This document shows, piece by piece, positions 49,201 through 58,569 of a DNA stretch of 64,000 nt. The notes beneath the pieces were generated by a model. It searched no databases, was not told the DNA's origin, and was given only the letters and a program-made list of their open reading frames with translations. The stretch comes from Asterias amurensis (lineage: Eukaryota > Echinodermata > Asteroidea > Forcipulatida > Asteriidae). Each line of letters begins with the position of its first letter. Position 1 is the stretch's first letter. The translations under genes and the position numbers were made by a program. The stretch spans positions 3,918,001 to 3,982,000 of the forward strand of contig NC_092666.1 of assembly GCF_032118995.1 (NCBI RefSeq). Reading direction: 5' to 3'.

Positions 49201-51856
49201 TTTAAAATCTTTTGTGGTGTTTAGATGTAGCAGTAGAGGATGAAGAGGTAGACGTTCTTGCCGTTGAACCGATCGCAGCTTTCCTAAGCAGGTACATACT
49301 TTTCTTTGCTTAGCAAGTTTTTGTGCTTTTATAGGCTTCATGAAATTGGGACCTTTATGTGTTTTTCAACCACTCAAATCCAATAATTTTTAGCGCTGCT
49401 TGAGAAACAAATCTTGCTCCGAAAATGTCTGCTCAGAATCAACAATACTGTAGATTGAAAACCAGCCACTAACTGTACACATAGTTTGGCTGGTAACATT
49501 CTCAACAAAAGAAAGGTCCAAACTCTGAAGAGGTTCAGGCGGTGGCCCGGAAACTTTTTTTAGAGCCGCTAGAGAAATAAATCTTACTCTGGAAATTTCT
49601 GCTGGAAATGGTCAATAGATTGGGAACCAGTCACAAGCTGTGCACATGACATGTTAGTTTGGCTGGTTAAATTCTCCAAAAAAAAAAAGACGGTCCCAAC
49701 TCTGAAGAGGTGGCAATCTAGTTCACCGGATCCAACCTCTGGTGTTGTCAGCAGCAGAGTGTGGGTTCGATAGTCGGTCATGCCTTTTGTGCACTTGAGC
49801 AAGGTACTTAACTATAATTGCTTTGTAAAAAATTGGGAATGTATCGCATGTTGCTCTACCAGCCAGGCTCCTAGTGGATGATACCCATGCCTACATCTTG
49901 CGGAGATTGCGAACAAAAGGCTAGAAAGCTCAGTTGGTAAAGACTCATTAATTCAGAGGTTGATGGTTTGATTGACACTCTAGTCAATTTTTCTTTGATC
50001 AACCCCCAAATCATTTTTCTTTTATACTGTCATGATCATACTGTAATGCAACCCTATAAAGTAAATAGAAATATGTATAAGTCTGTTTATTGTTTACATG
50101 TTGGCAGTGATGAAGAAGCAGAGGATGAAAAAGCTCTCCTGTATCTTCCCATCTCACCAGAGGTCGATGAACCCGAGGAGCCTACGTGGGCACCAACATC
50201 AGACCCGGTAAGATCATACTACCTTTATATCAATAGGATTTGAAACTTTGCATGGTGGAAGTAGGAGAGGTTTTCGGTAACCCCATGTGAATATCTCTTT
50301 TTGAGTAGTGTTGGTTCTGAAAAGAACCGGTGGTTAACATCTCATCATTTCATTCAGTTTGCTCTAAGTCTTAAGTGTCAAGTAATAAAGTCTGTAAGAT
50401 CGATCAAGGACAAGAGTTGGGTTTGAAATTTTGCATGGTGGAAGTATAACTGAGAGAGGTTTGGGGTAACACCATGTGAATACCTCTTTTGAGTAGTGTT
50501 GGTGCTAACAAGAACTGGAAATTAATGACTCCAGGACTCATACTGATCAAAACCATTTTCGTTTTCCCTGAAACTTTAGACGGATGAACCTCCGCAGGCG
50601 GAAACCCAGAAGAGAGCAGCCCCCAAAGAATCTTCCCTCCTTTCCCCCAAGAAGAAGAAAGTAAAAGTTGTTGATATAGAGCTCCACGGAGACACCCCAG
50701 ACGGTGAGAGGATCTTAATATCCACCTTGGTATTCCAACATTCTTGGATGAGATTTCTTCTGTTTTAACTGGAAATCTGTTTTTCTGGAACCCCCGTCGT
50801 CCACAGGTGTCTGTTGGTCTTTTCCAAACCTAGGCTTCATCTTGGGCTTTGGTTTCCATAGTCAATGTTTCAGTTAGTGTGTATTCTGAGAGGTACTTCA
50901 TTAATACCCCGTTCACACAGCTCTATGACCTTGCGAAGACCATGCCCAATTTCATAGCGCTGCTAAGCACACAAATTTGCTAAGCATGAAATTTCTTTCT
51001 CGATAAAAACAGGACTACCAACCAAATTTCCACTTGTTGCATATTGCTTGTTACTGGTATTCAGCTGTTGTTTGCTTACACTGAACATCACTTGCAAATT
51101 TGGTTGGTAATCCTGTTTTTATCAATGAAGAAATGTCATGCTAAGCAAATGTTTGTGCTTAGCAGCTCTATGAAACTGGGCCCTTACAAAGACCATGCCG
51201 ATCACCCCATTCTCAAAAACTTATCATGATGGGACACAATCGATTTGTCAAATTAAAGACTCCACACTACTCTGCTGCTTCTAAGTCAAAAGTGTTGCCG
51301 ACTCGCTGCCACTACGATCACACATAGACTAATGCCGATCAAGCACTTATTCCTACTGTGAATGGTTGCTAATTGGGCTGCGTTTTTAATTACGACTACA
51401 GAGATCTCACTACGATACATGACATCTCGCGATTCCAACATTCTCTCACAACCCATCTCTTCAGATTAGCCTGTAAAGATATCGGGTGAAATTTTCTTCA
51501 TGTTCATGACCAGCGCCTTTGAATGTCACACAGATAAAGTGTACTTTACAAATGCTGTGTTATTATTACTGTTATTATTATTATTACCATGGTGCTTGTA
51601 CGATAATGGCGTTCCCACTACTATTTTCCCGCTTATTGTTGGGAATATTGAGTTTGGGCCTGCCAATATGTTTCTTGTAACTCCTCTGTTCTTTAAGACT
51701 AGTTTATCTTTTTGTATCTTTGTAGAACTCCATCCCCTCCTGTCCAACAAGAGCGACGGGAAGACAAAACGAAGAGGTCCACCTCCTGGAAAGCAAAAAG
51801 GAACGAGCGACGGCAGACGAGGAAAATCAAAACACAGGAGAATTCACGACGATTGA
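40299..51856 (+). CDS. RBBP5: Retinoblastoma-binding protein 5, MLL/SET1 complex WD40 subunit, 504 aa
   Basis: Fourteen exons join in phase: 40299-40317, 41477-41502, 42038-42210, 42773-42913, 43442-43529, 45322-45393, 46268-46377, 47347-47519, 48128-48300, 48959-49076, 49225-49291, 50108-50207, 50580-50703, 51726-51856. The N-terminus [15 protein letters not shown] matches human RBBP5 almost residue for residue. Residues about 20-325 form the WD40 propeller ([31 protein letters not shown]). The tail keeps [16 protein letters not shown] (about 343-358, the acidic ASH2L-binding/activating region) and [10 protein letters not shown] (371-380, the WDR5-binding motif). RBBP5 scaffolds WDR5, ASH2L and the SET methyltransferase for histone H3K4 methylation. 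Human RBBP5 is 538 aa; this copy ends about 30 residues earlier, after a basic, low-complexity tail ([16 protein letters not shown]). Introns hold many MITEs and SINEs, and a truncated second copy of exon 8 lies just before exon 8. Confidence 0.96.
40893..41015. repeat. MITE with GGTGCCACCACTTTTT arms
   Basis: TTTGGTGCCACCACTTTTTC is inverted at GAAAAGTGGTGGCACCAAA, in RBBP5 intron 1. Confidence 0.85.
41642..41790. repeat. MITE with GGGGCCGATTTCACAAAG ends
   Basis: Terminal inverted repeats of 18 bases (GGGGCCGATTTCACAAAG / CTTTGTGAAATCGGCCCC) frame 149 bases in RBBP5 intron 2. Related TTTCAC...CTAAG-type elements are at 43009-43171 and 60130-60250. Confidence 0.85.
41823..41992 (+). repeat. 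Dispersed repeat with GGGCAAGGGCACCAAGGCA
   Basis: Three copies in the window: 13430-13605, here, and inverted at 59763-59945. Inner motif GCACC-AGGCAATGACCAGGGG is shared. Confidence 0.8.
42279..42670 (+). repeat. MITE, TTAAAGGCACTGGACAC family, in RBBP5 intron 3
   Basis: Begins 69 bases after the exon 3 donor. The centre reads GAGACCTGACGCGTGAGGTCTC, a shortened hairpin. Confidence 0.85.
43654..43990 (-). repeat. Leu/Ser-tRNA-derived SINE, full length with 9 bp target duplication
   Basis: The minus strand starts GTCGTGGCCGAGTGGATAAG, a type II tRNA head with long variable arm, then GGGTTCAGATCCTGGTCGTG (B box). CCAATGATA flanks it at 43645-43653 and 43991-43999. It lies in RBBP5 intron 5. 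Confidence 0.85.
44221..44880 (+). repeat. SINE split by a CACTGGACAC MITE
   Basis: SINE-like sequence (AGGGTGTCATGACCAAGAGCA, then TTCAAATCCCTGTCATGACACTTG) is interrupted by a full MITE at 44271-44622 that begins TTTAAAGACAGTGG and ends CCACTGCCTTTAA. Confidence 0.8.
44911..45294. repeat. Foldback element, second copy, next to RBBP5 exon 6
   Basis: Same family as 8229-8619, arms almost identical (CGAAATTGCGTGGTTTTCC / GGAAAACCACGCAATTTCG). It ends 27 bases before exon 6 at 45322. Confidence 0.9.
45863..46045. repeat. MITE with AAAGCC(T/G)G-TTCATACTTCCTGCGAATG ends, nested in another
   Basis: TTCATACTTCCTGCGAATG is inverted at CATTCGCAAGAAGTATGAG. It interrupts a TCCTAACTCGAGATAGG-type element (about 45760-46230). 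Related copies are at 57205-57372 and, in halves, near 22960, 37904 and 60424. Confidence 0.8.
47132..47225 (+). pseudogene. Truncated second copy of RBBP5 exon 8 (possible poison exon)
   Basis: Sequence 47160-47225 aligns without gaps to 47354-47419 of exon 8 over 22 codons. All seven differences are synonymous (CTA/TTA, GCT/GCG, GAA/GAG, AGC/AGT, GAG/GAA, GTC/GTT, TGT/TGC). About 25 bases of upstream intron are also related but more diverged. An AATAG acceptor-like site ends at 47155 and joins exon 7 in the correct phase. After codon AAA the match stops and a TAG follows two codons later (47232-47234). If spliced in, it would end RBBP5 inside the propeller. It could be a decaying duplicate, a regulated poison exon, or a haplotype assembly artefact. 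Confidence 0.75.
48318..48672 (-). repeat. Leu/Ser-tRNA-derived SINE in RBBP5 intron 9
   Basis: Same family as 43654-43990, starting about 18 bases after the exon 9 donor. The tRNA-like head is at the right end (minus strand). Confidence 0.8.
49917..50005 (+). repeat. tRNA-Asn-like SINE copy in RBBP5 intron 11
   Basis: GGCTAGAAAGCTCAGTTGGTAAAG...GTTGATGGTTTGATTGACACTCTAGTC matches the 60950-61027 copy, including the CTAGTCAA 3' flank, with A- and B-box-like regions. Confidence 0.7.
50944..51183. repeat. MITE, GGGCCCAATTTCATAGAGCTG family, full length
   Basis: In RBBP5 intron 13. AAGACCATGCC flanks both sides, and the host sequence resembles the ACGACC-rich repeat at 56450-56580. Confidence 0.85.
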
Positions 51857-51903
51857 AGTAAGAAAAAACTCCTACAACACTTTGACATCTCTCGGTAAAA
51901 ATG

Positions 51904-52135
51904 GCCTTTCCATTGGGTTCCCTAAGATCCCAAAGACCTTGTATAATAAAGATGGCTTTTCCATTGGGTTCCCAATGATTCCCATAAACCCTGTATAATA
52001 TAATTGACTTTTCCATTGGGTTCCCCATTTTTCCTATAGACCCTGTATCATAGACCGACTTTTCCACTTGATGTTCCTGATACTTCCCATAGACCCTGTA
52101 TGACTGAAGTTTCCATTGGGTTCCTTCATAAACAT
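51904..52135 (+). repeat. Minisatellite, about 5 copies of a 51-52 bp unit
   Basis: Units contain TTTTCCATTGGGTTCC and CCATAGACCCTGTATAAT. Anchors at 51910, 51961, 52013, about 52063 and 52113 give a 51-52 bp period. The array starts 50 bases after the RBBP5 stop, so it should be in the 3' UTR. Confidence 0.85.
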
Positions 52136-52250
52136 TCAACAGTACATGTGTATACCATAATGCTGATATTGTTTACAGAGAAATAGAGACTAGTTTTGAT
52201 TGTATCAATATTGGAACCCACTGTTTGTTTCAATCCTATTTTGGGTATGT

Positions 52251-52707
52251 TCAGACAGCGTACTAAGTTAGACCTGAACCGGTTTTACTGCTATTAGCAG
52301 CAGGGCGTTGTGGTAAAAATAAAACCCCCTTGCGTTCAGACAGCACTGAGTTAAACCCGATACGGTTTATCTTTGGTTTTAAGAGGTCAAAGAAAACGCG
52401 ACCCCGTTACTCTAACATCCTGTTTATTGGCCTGTTCATTGGTCACCGTGTGTTTACATAATGGTTACCGAGGTCAATGGGTCGTCTGTTGTGAGTTAAA
52501 CCGGATGTGGTCTTTTTTATTCTGTCCACACAGTGTTAAAAGATAAACCCGAAGCGGTCTAAAGATAAACCCCCTCCCTGGATGGTTTATCTTTTGTGGG
52601 TTGAACTCGATTTGGACTAACTTTAGAACCGTTAAGACACACAGAGTTGAACTCGATCGGGTTGAACCATGAGTTAAACCGACTTTAGTACCATGTCTGA
52701 ACGACCT
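52251..52707. repeat. Inverted-repeat element with GTTCAGACA ends
   Basis: GTTCAGACAGCGTACTAAGTTAGACC is inverted at CGACTTTAGTACCATGTCTGAAC. Inside, GAGTTAAACC and CGGTTTATCTTT recur many times on both strands. Confidence 0.8.
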
Positions 52708-52781
52708 CATAGTGGTATACATGTACCACTAAACTAACCTGTGAACATTTCATTTCAAAAGGTGTTTACATCGCATGTTTG

Positions 52782-53144
52782 AAAAGGCACTGGACACTAG
52801 TGGTAATTACTCAAAATAATGGTTAGCATTAAATATTAATTGGTAATGAGCAATGGAGAGCTGTTGGTAGTGTTAAACATTGTGAGAAACAACTCCCTCT
52901 GAAGTAATGTAGTTTTTGAGAAAGAGGTAGGTTCTCACTCAAATAAATATTAAAAGACTTCAGGCCTGAAGCTTTTATTAAGCATCTGAAAGCACACAAT
53001 TTTTGTGCAACAAGGGTCTTTTTACTTTCATAGTTCTTTTGCACCTTCGATGACCATATGAGCCCAAATTTTCACAGAATTGTTATTTTATGCATGTTTG
53101 GTAATTGTCAAAGACCAGTTTCTCACTTGGTGTCCAGTGCTTTA
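52782..53144 (-). repeat. MITE, CACTGGACAC family
   Basis: Starts AAAAGGCACTGGACACTAG and ends GGTGTCCAGTGCTTTA. The internal copy of CTTCAGGCCTGAAG replaces the GAGACC hairpin. Confidence 0.8.
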
Positions 53145-53763
53145 AATAATGGCCTTGTGATCCCCTCGCACAATCCACCAATCAGAATGGATAAACTATG
53201 GATATTTATGAATGTTTTATTAAGTACTAAGCAACAATCAATGTAGTGGTGCATGTACTGTGCTTTCCCCTGAAAAACAAGCCCTGCTTTGATCGTTAAA
53301 ATTAATATTTTGTACATAGTGTGTAAATATTTCAGTAAATTAAGCATACATTGAAAAGATGTTTCCGCACAGTGAATATTTTGTAGCATTCAACCGCTTG
53401 CAATAAATGCTTGTATGGCAAAACAAAATATTTCTGCTGTTTTGCCTTCCCAAAGTTCCCCCGACGAAAAGAAGTGTTTAGTGTCAAATTTTGTAAAGCC
53501 TGTAAGCACAAAAACTTGCACAGAACTGCAATGCTTAGCAGTAATATTCCCAGACATAATTCCAATAAGTTTACACTTTTTGGACTGGTGCCCACTCATT
53601 TTGTGCTTAGCAAAGAAATTAGCTAAGAAGCATTTTCTAAGACGAGCTTGAAGACTTTTTAAAAGATGGTGAAATAATGTAGCACGAATATTCATCAAAT
53701 ATGTGAACACAGTTCGTTCAATATTTTGTTTTGTAAAAGTTGCGAAACTAAGTTTACAATAAA

Positions 53764-55299
53764 TCTGACGGAAGTTTAAATTGACTGTTAGCTTGTGTTA
53801 TTTTATAATCGCCATGGAAACTAATCCTGGAATTTGAAGATGTGAATGATGACAATATATTATAATTCAAGGGGAAATGAATGTGAAACTTGAAACAATT
53901 CTTACAAAAGAATATGAACTTTATTTACAAATATACAACAACGAAAATAGTCTAAGTAGCAAGCCCTTGCAGAATTGCAAGTTCTGAAAAGAATCTACAA
54001 GTTAAAAAAATAGAAAAAAAATCAAATTCTGCATACGGACACAATACTTCTGTTCATTTAAAGTTTTTTTTGCAAGTTAAGATAATATCAAAATTTGCTT
54101 TAGCACGTGATTGGGATTGTAATAAATAATGCATTACAAGGTGTTTATGTTGGTTCACAACACCCTCCGTCAATAGTGGTTCATTCGCCAAATGTTAGCT
54201 TTAAAAACACAAGAGGACCAGTCAAAAATACTGTTGAAGAGGTCCGACTGGCTAGTTCGTTGGATAAGTCAAGGAAAACTTAAATCTACACGAAGATTGG
54301 GGCGACTTTGTACCTTTAATTTAAAAACTTATCTTGTAAAAGTACCACCAAAGTCTCTTCATGTAGCACAAGTAAAAAAAATACCACTAACCCGTTTTTG
54401 TTTTAATCTTGTAATCATCCTTCATAAATACCCCAGACTGTTTCTCTACTCCTATTGGTGGAGAGCGCGTCACATGGGGATGTTTAAAGGGTTGATAATG
54501 ACCAGTGTTGATAATGACAGCGCGCAAGACTATCATGCGGAATGCAATTCATAGCATTTAGTAGTAACAGCTAAGCGCGCAATTTATTTCTAAGCGCGCG
54601 CGCGTACATACAACCCACGCGCAACAGACTCTTCACAAAGATTTTGAAAACAATATTTCAAACCTCTAATTTTCAACTGTCAATGGTGACTGTAAATGTA
54701 TTGTTTTTAACATTTTTTTCACAAAAGGGCATATATATGAATGGGAATAAGAGAGTGGTGTAAAAAGCTTTAAAAAACCTAGCAGGGTCGTTGCCGTGTG
54801 ATAAAAGGCCCTCGCCCCACATGGGACGACCCTGCCGGATTTAAGCGGCCGTGTAAGAACTCATCGTTACCCTTTTATTTCCTTATTAATAATATTTCAT
54901 TGACCACTAAAGCTTCTTTATTATTGGAGACTTGGCCGTATAGATTTTTCAGAAAGAGGAGGAATGCCTTTGCTTTTTTACTTTGTCAATAAGAAAAGAA
55001 CCAGACTTAGAATTTGCTGGCTTTGCAGAGCTAAGAAGTCTCATACAAAAAAATAAGTGAAAATTTAATCGATTTACTTAACCTTAAATAATGTCCAATA
55101 AGATGTAGATTCATGGCTATCTCAAAAGCAGAAGCTATTTTGACATCAAATGGTTTTTACTTAGCGATGTTCCTTAGCAGGGAACCACCATCAAGCAATG
55201 CACAACTACCGGTAGTCTTTTCAGCTGGTAGCCGATATCTGCTAAGCTTTTGCCTAGCACAATTGCAAGCTTAGCAGATTTTATCCAAGAGTTTCATCT
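53764..55299 (-). other. Spacer between convergent RBBP5 and OAF, including likely OAF 3' UTR
   Basis: Minus-strand AATAAA signals are visible as TTTATT at 54874-54879 and 53913-53918. The stretch is AT-rich, with a purine/pyrimidine GCGCGC patch at about 54570-54605. I see no gene in it. Confidence 0.4.
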
Positions 55300-58128
55300 T
55301 CAGTCTTTATACACCGATTCCCACATGCAGTTCAATTTCTGCTCGACGTAATAATCAAAGACGCGACATTTCTTGCAAGTTTTTATTCCGCAACGATAGC
55401 TAACAGTCTTCCCGGCTGAGTCTCTCCCACGACAGTACTTCAGCCCACAGGGGTACCAGCCAATGCAGATTGGTAACCGACAGACACATGGCTGGTCGGT
55501 TTCTTTCACGGTATCACAACGAGGTGTGGTGGACATTGGGAATTGGTGGGCAGCTTCAAGCAGCGACGTGTAGGTCTGGTTGTTGCCTGTAAACAAACAA
55601 AAACAAGTACCAAAGTGTAAAGGTCATGTTAGTACAGAATAGGTCTGCTGACCAAATGCCAGTTAAAACACCCTAGAACCAGTTACAATTCTTTTCAAAT
55701 AGTCCAGCTGGCTAGTTAAGTTTGAAAAGCTTCCCATGACGGACCAACAAGTGAAAGAGCCCAATTTCATGGCTCCGCTTACATGCAAGCGCCAAAATTC
55801 TGTGCTAGCTGTGTAAACGTAGAATGGCTAGTAATGTTGAGTACGCACGCAGACAAGCCAACATTCCTAGCTTAACTGAAATAAGCTTGACCTAAGCACA
55901 GAATTCCTTGCTTCCACAAGCGCTGATTCTTTGCTTACAGTAAGCAGAGCAATGAAATTGGGCCCATGGCCTGCTGGCAGTCACTAAAAAATTTACGGGC
56001 AAACCCTGTGATGCTTCTTCAAAGTTTTTCCATAGTGGTGACTTTTCCAAAACTAAAATGGCTTTGCCCTCATGAAGATTAGTGTCGATTAGTTTGGGTT
56101 TTACTGAGACGAATCACAACTTACCTGCAGACCACGCCTTGAGATCCGACTCCCTGCTAAAGATCAACGTCTCCGCCTTGGAACACATGTTGAATACATA
56201 CGGGCTGATACTCTTGGCAAGGTCAAGGTTCACTCCAAGGGTCATGATAAGTCTCTCCTGACCTTTGTCCTCTTCCGGATTCCGTATTGTGCCAGGATTT
56301 TTCTGTCAAAAAACACAACAAATAAACAATGTGTAAGCAGGGGCCATTTTCATGAAGCCCATCTAAAACTTGCTTAGCACAGCTTGACAGAAACCAGCAG
56401 CCTCGCACAAAAGAAGTAATCTCGTGAGAGCATTCTGCGACTGATTATACCCTGTTCATACAGCTCTACGACCTTCTACGACCCTCTACGACCCTCACCC
56501 CGACGATCTCAAAAAATTATCAAGTCGGGGCACGATTGCTGTAAAAATCCAGCAGTTTGTCAAATTAGAGACTACATCATGTGCATCACGACAGATCTGC
56601 TGGCCATGACCCGGCTCTTTTTTTTTTGTGCATGTTTAAAATAAGTGTGGGGAGAGAATTCAGCTGCCCGGCTCGGGAGATCCCACCCCGCCCACACCAT
56701 GCTCATGGAGATCAGATGATTCTGAAATAACTCGACTGAGGGTACAAAGTGACTCAGCTGATAGTCACTTCGTACCCTGCCCACGGTACGAAGTGACCAA
56801 TTTGGTTATGGTATGAAGTCTTTGGAAGGTACGAAGTGCCGAAGGTACATATGTACAAAGTTTCCAGGGTACGCCAAAGGTACTGTCTGACATCCATTAG
56901 AGCTAGGTACTAGTGTATTATGCTATCACGATATTAACTACTTGACCACAAGCCAACAGTTCACTGGAGCTCCATCTATTTATTCTGACTTACCTGGCGA
57001 AGTTTGGACATGGCATCAGCGGTAATGAACTCAGACTTGAGGAATTTGAAAACGAAGCACATTGATTGATGCTGTTTGTCATCGAGTCTCTCCTCTTCAC
57101 CCAGTACTGTCATCTTGAAGATCTGCACCTCCTGAAATTGTGTAAGTTTAGAAGATGATTATTTAAAAGTCACTGCCTCATCTCAAGCATGAGCTCTTCC
57201 TACTTCCTAAGTTCCTGCAAATTTGAATGCGAAGTGAATATTGACTATTAAAGACACAATGCTTGTGACACTCGTGACACTGCAGCTCAACTGCTGCAAA
57301 TTATTTGTTTGGAGTTTGTGACGTCAGTATTCGCTTTGTGTTTGCATTCGCAGGAAGTATGAACCAAGCTTACTTGAATACTGCTGGTGAGTGGGGTGGG
57401 GGGGGATGGTACTCCACGACTTACAGTGGAACGAATGTCATAAGTCATATCATTATCATAGTTCTACCTGGGGGGGGGGGGAGTTAGTGTCTTGTTGAAA
57501 ACAGAAGTGCATTATCACTTTCAAATGTTCACTGATAAAAATATGTTGGTTGGTTTTATGCATATCCTGGCAGACAGTCAACATTAACAATCCTGGGGTA
57601 AAGTGTCAACTCATCCACTATGGTCATTTTCCATAATTTTATAATATTAATAGGCCTATAATTAATGAAGTATAAACATAATAAATAATAAAAACCAAGT
57701 TCATGATGATTTGAATCTGTTGTTAATTTTATTTTTACCAAGTTTCAAAGCAAAACAAAATCCTGTTCTTTCAATGAACTCGTCGGGAGTAAATATAATG
57801 AAGCATTGACCATCATTATTCAACAAACAATAAGGTACAGTATTCCTGCCAACAATCTTACCGACTTGAAGTCAATTCGCATTTTCAGGTAAGTTCCATC
57901 CAATTTCTGAAATTCCAGACTGATCGTATTTTTGTCCGGTTCGCCAGTTAACGTCTCTTGTATAAGATCGCCACCTTTGTTTTTTACGTTGATTACAAGT
58001 TGAGATGATACTATATTAACACAGATAAAAATTAAGGTAATTTTTGTCATAACATCACAAATTATAGGCTTTAAATTTGACGTTTTGTTAGGCTTGTTGA
58101 AAAAAGACGTCCTTCTGTTGGCCGCCAT
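55300..58128 (-). CDS. OAF: Out at first (OAF) protein homologue, secreted, 263-289 aa
   Basis: Four exons join in phase on the minus strand: 57862-58128 (coding from 58050 or 58128), 56994-57131, 56125-56302, 55300-55586. The match to vertebrate and insect OAF covers the whole length: LTGEPDKNTISLEFQKLDGT, the exon 2 segment MCFVFKFLKSEFI...AMSKLRQ, and a Cys-rich C-terminus (CDTVKETDQPCVCRLP, WYPCGLKYCRGRD, YRCGIKTCKK). From the ATG at 58050 the protein begins MTKITLIFICVNIVSSQ, a good signal peptide, giving 263 aa (human 273). The upstream in-frame ATG at 58128 adds 26 polar residues that would bury the signal, and it overlaps a YY1-like ATGGCGGC motif, so I favour 58050. OAF is a conserved secreted protein of unclear molecular function. 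It is head to head with RPLP1 and converges with RBBP5. Confidence 0.93.
55758..55967. repeat. MITE with AGCCCAATTTCATGGCTCCGC ends
   Basis: Inverted partner GCAGAGCAATGAAATTGGGCCC; lies in OAF intron 3. Confidence 0.75.
56740..56880. repeat. Cluster of GGTACGAAGTGAC motifs with a hairpin
   Basis: GGGTACAAAGTGACT and AGTCACTTCGTACCC form a hairpin at 56740-56777, followed by GGTACGAAGTGAC at 56785, GGTATGAAGTC at 56810 and GGTACGAAGTG at 56828. It lies in OAF intron 2. Confidence 0.8.
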
Positions 58129-58569
58129 TTTGGATTTTAAACTAACTATTTTGGGACTGTAGAGGGCGTAAAGCTCTGGGTAATTTCATTTTACAAACAG
58201 GTGTTCATTTTCTCCCCCTCTACCTATGAAACTTTTTGAATAAATGAAATCAAACAAGCCGATGTCATATATCAAATAATTAGAACTGAATATTACGTTT
58301 TAGTTAAATTACTTTCATTTAATTCACTTAAAACACTTGTTTTCCTATAACAAGGACGTAAGTTGCGTACAATATAGATCAATGGTGTTTTCTCCCCCAT
58401 TAATAATGGAATGATCTCCCCTGTACTGTCCTTTCGCAATCAATCTTCACGAAGGTGCACCGTTCTCTTCCCGAGCTAAGGCCAAATCCGGCGACGTGTA
58501 CCCTTTTTGAGGAACCATCCAAAATTTCTTTTGGCATAAAAAGGTAGCCAAATACCCCTTTTATCCGAA
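58129..58569. promoter_or_regulatory. Bidirectional promoter interval between OAF (-) and RPLP1 (+)
   Basis: Only 441 bases separate the OAF upstream ATG from the RPLP1 ATG. On the RPLP1 side, a TATA-like CATAAAAAGG (58535-58544) precedes a pyrimidine-rich ACCCCTTTTA (58554-58563), which looks like a 5' TOP start as expected for ribosomal protein mRNAs, giving a leader of only about 15 bases. On the OAF side the minus strand reads AAAATGGCGGC at the first ATG. The start sites are inferred. Confidence 0.6.

Larger units (their letters stand above)
51857..53763 (+). other. Probable RBBP5 3' UTR and downstream spacer
   Basis: After the minisatellite come a 52251-52707 inverted-repeat element and a 52782-53144 MITE. 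AATAAA occurs at 53402-53407 and 53758-53763; either could end RBBP5 transcripts. A GCTTAGCA-type MITE remnant lies at 53479-53650. No coding potential was found. Confidence 0.4.

Noticed and set aside
51699-52139. 146-codon minus-strand open frame with repeated YRVYG units
   Set aside because: The repetition comes from the 51 bp minisatellite and the frame is antisense to the last RBBP5 exon.
54192-54554. 120-codon plus-strand open frame between RBBP5 and OAF
   Set aside because: No domain or homologue recognised, no splice partner and AT-rich codons; likely chance.
56450-56540. ACGACCCTCTACGACCCTC run as a regulatory array
   Set aside because: Related sequence flanks the MITE at 50944-51183, so it is a dispersed repeat.
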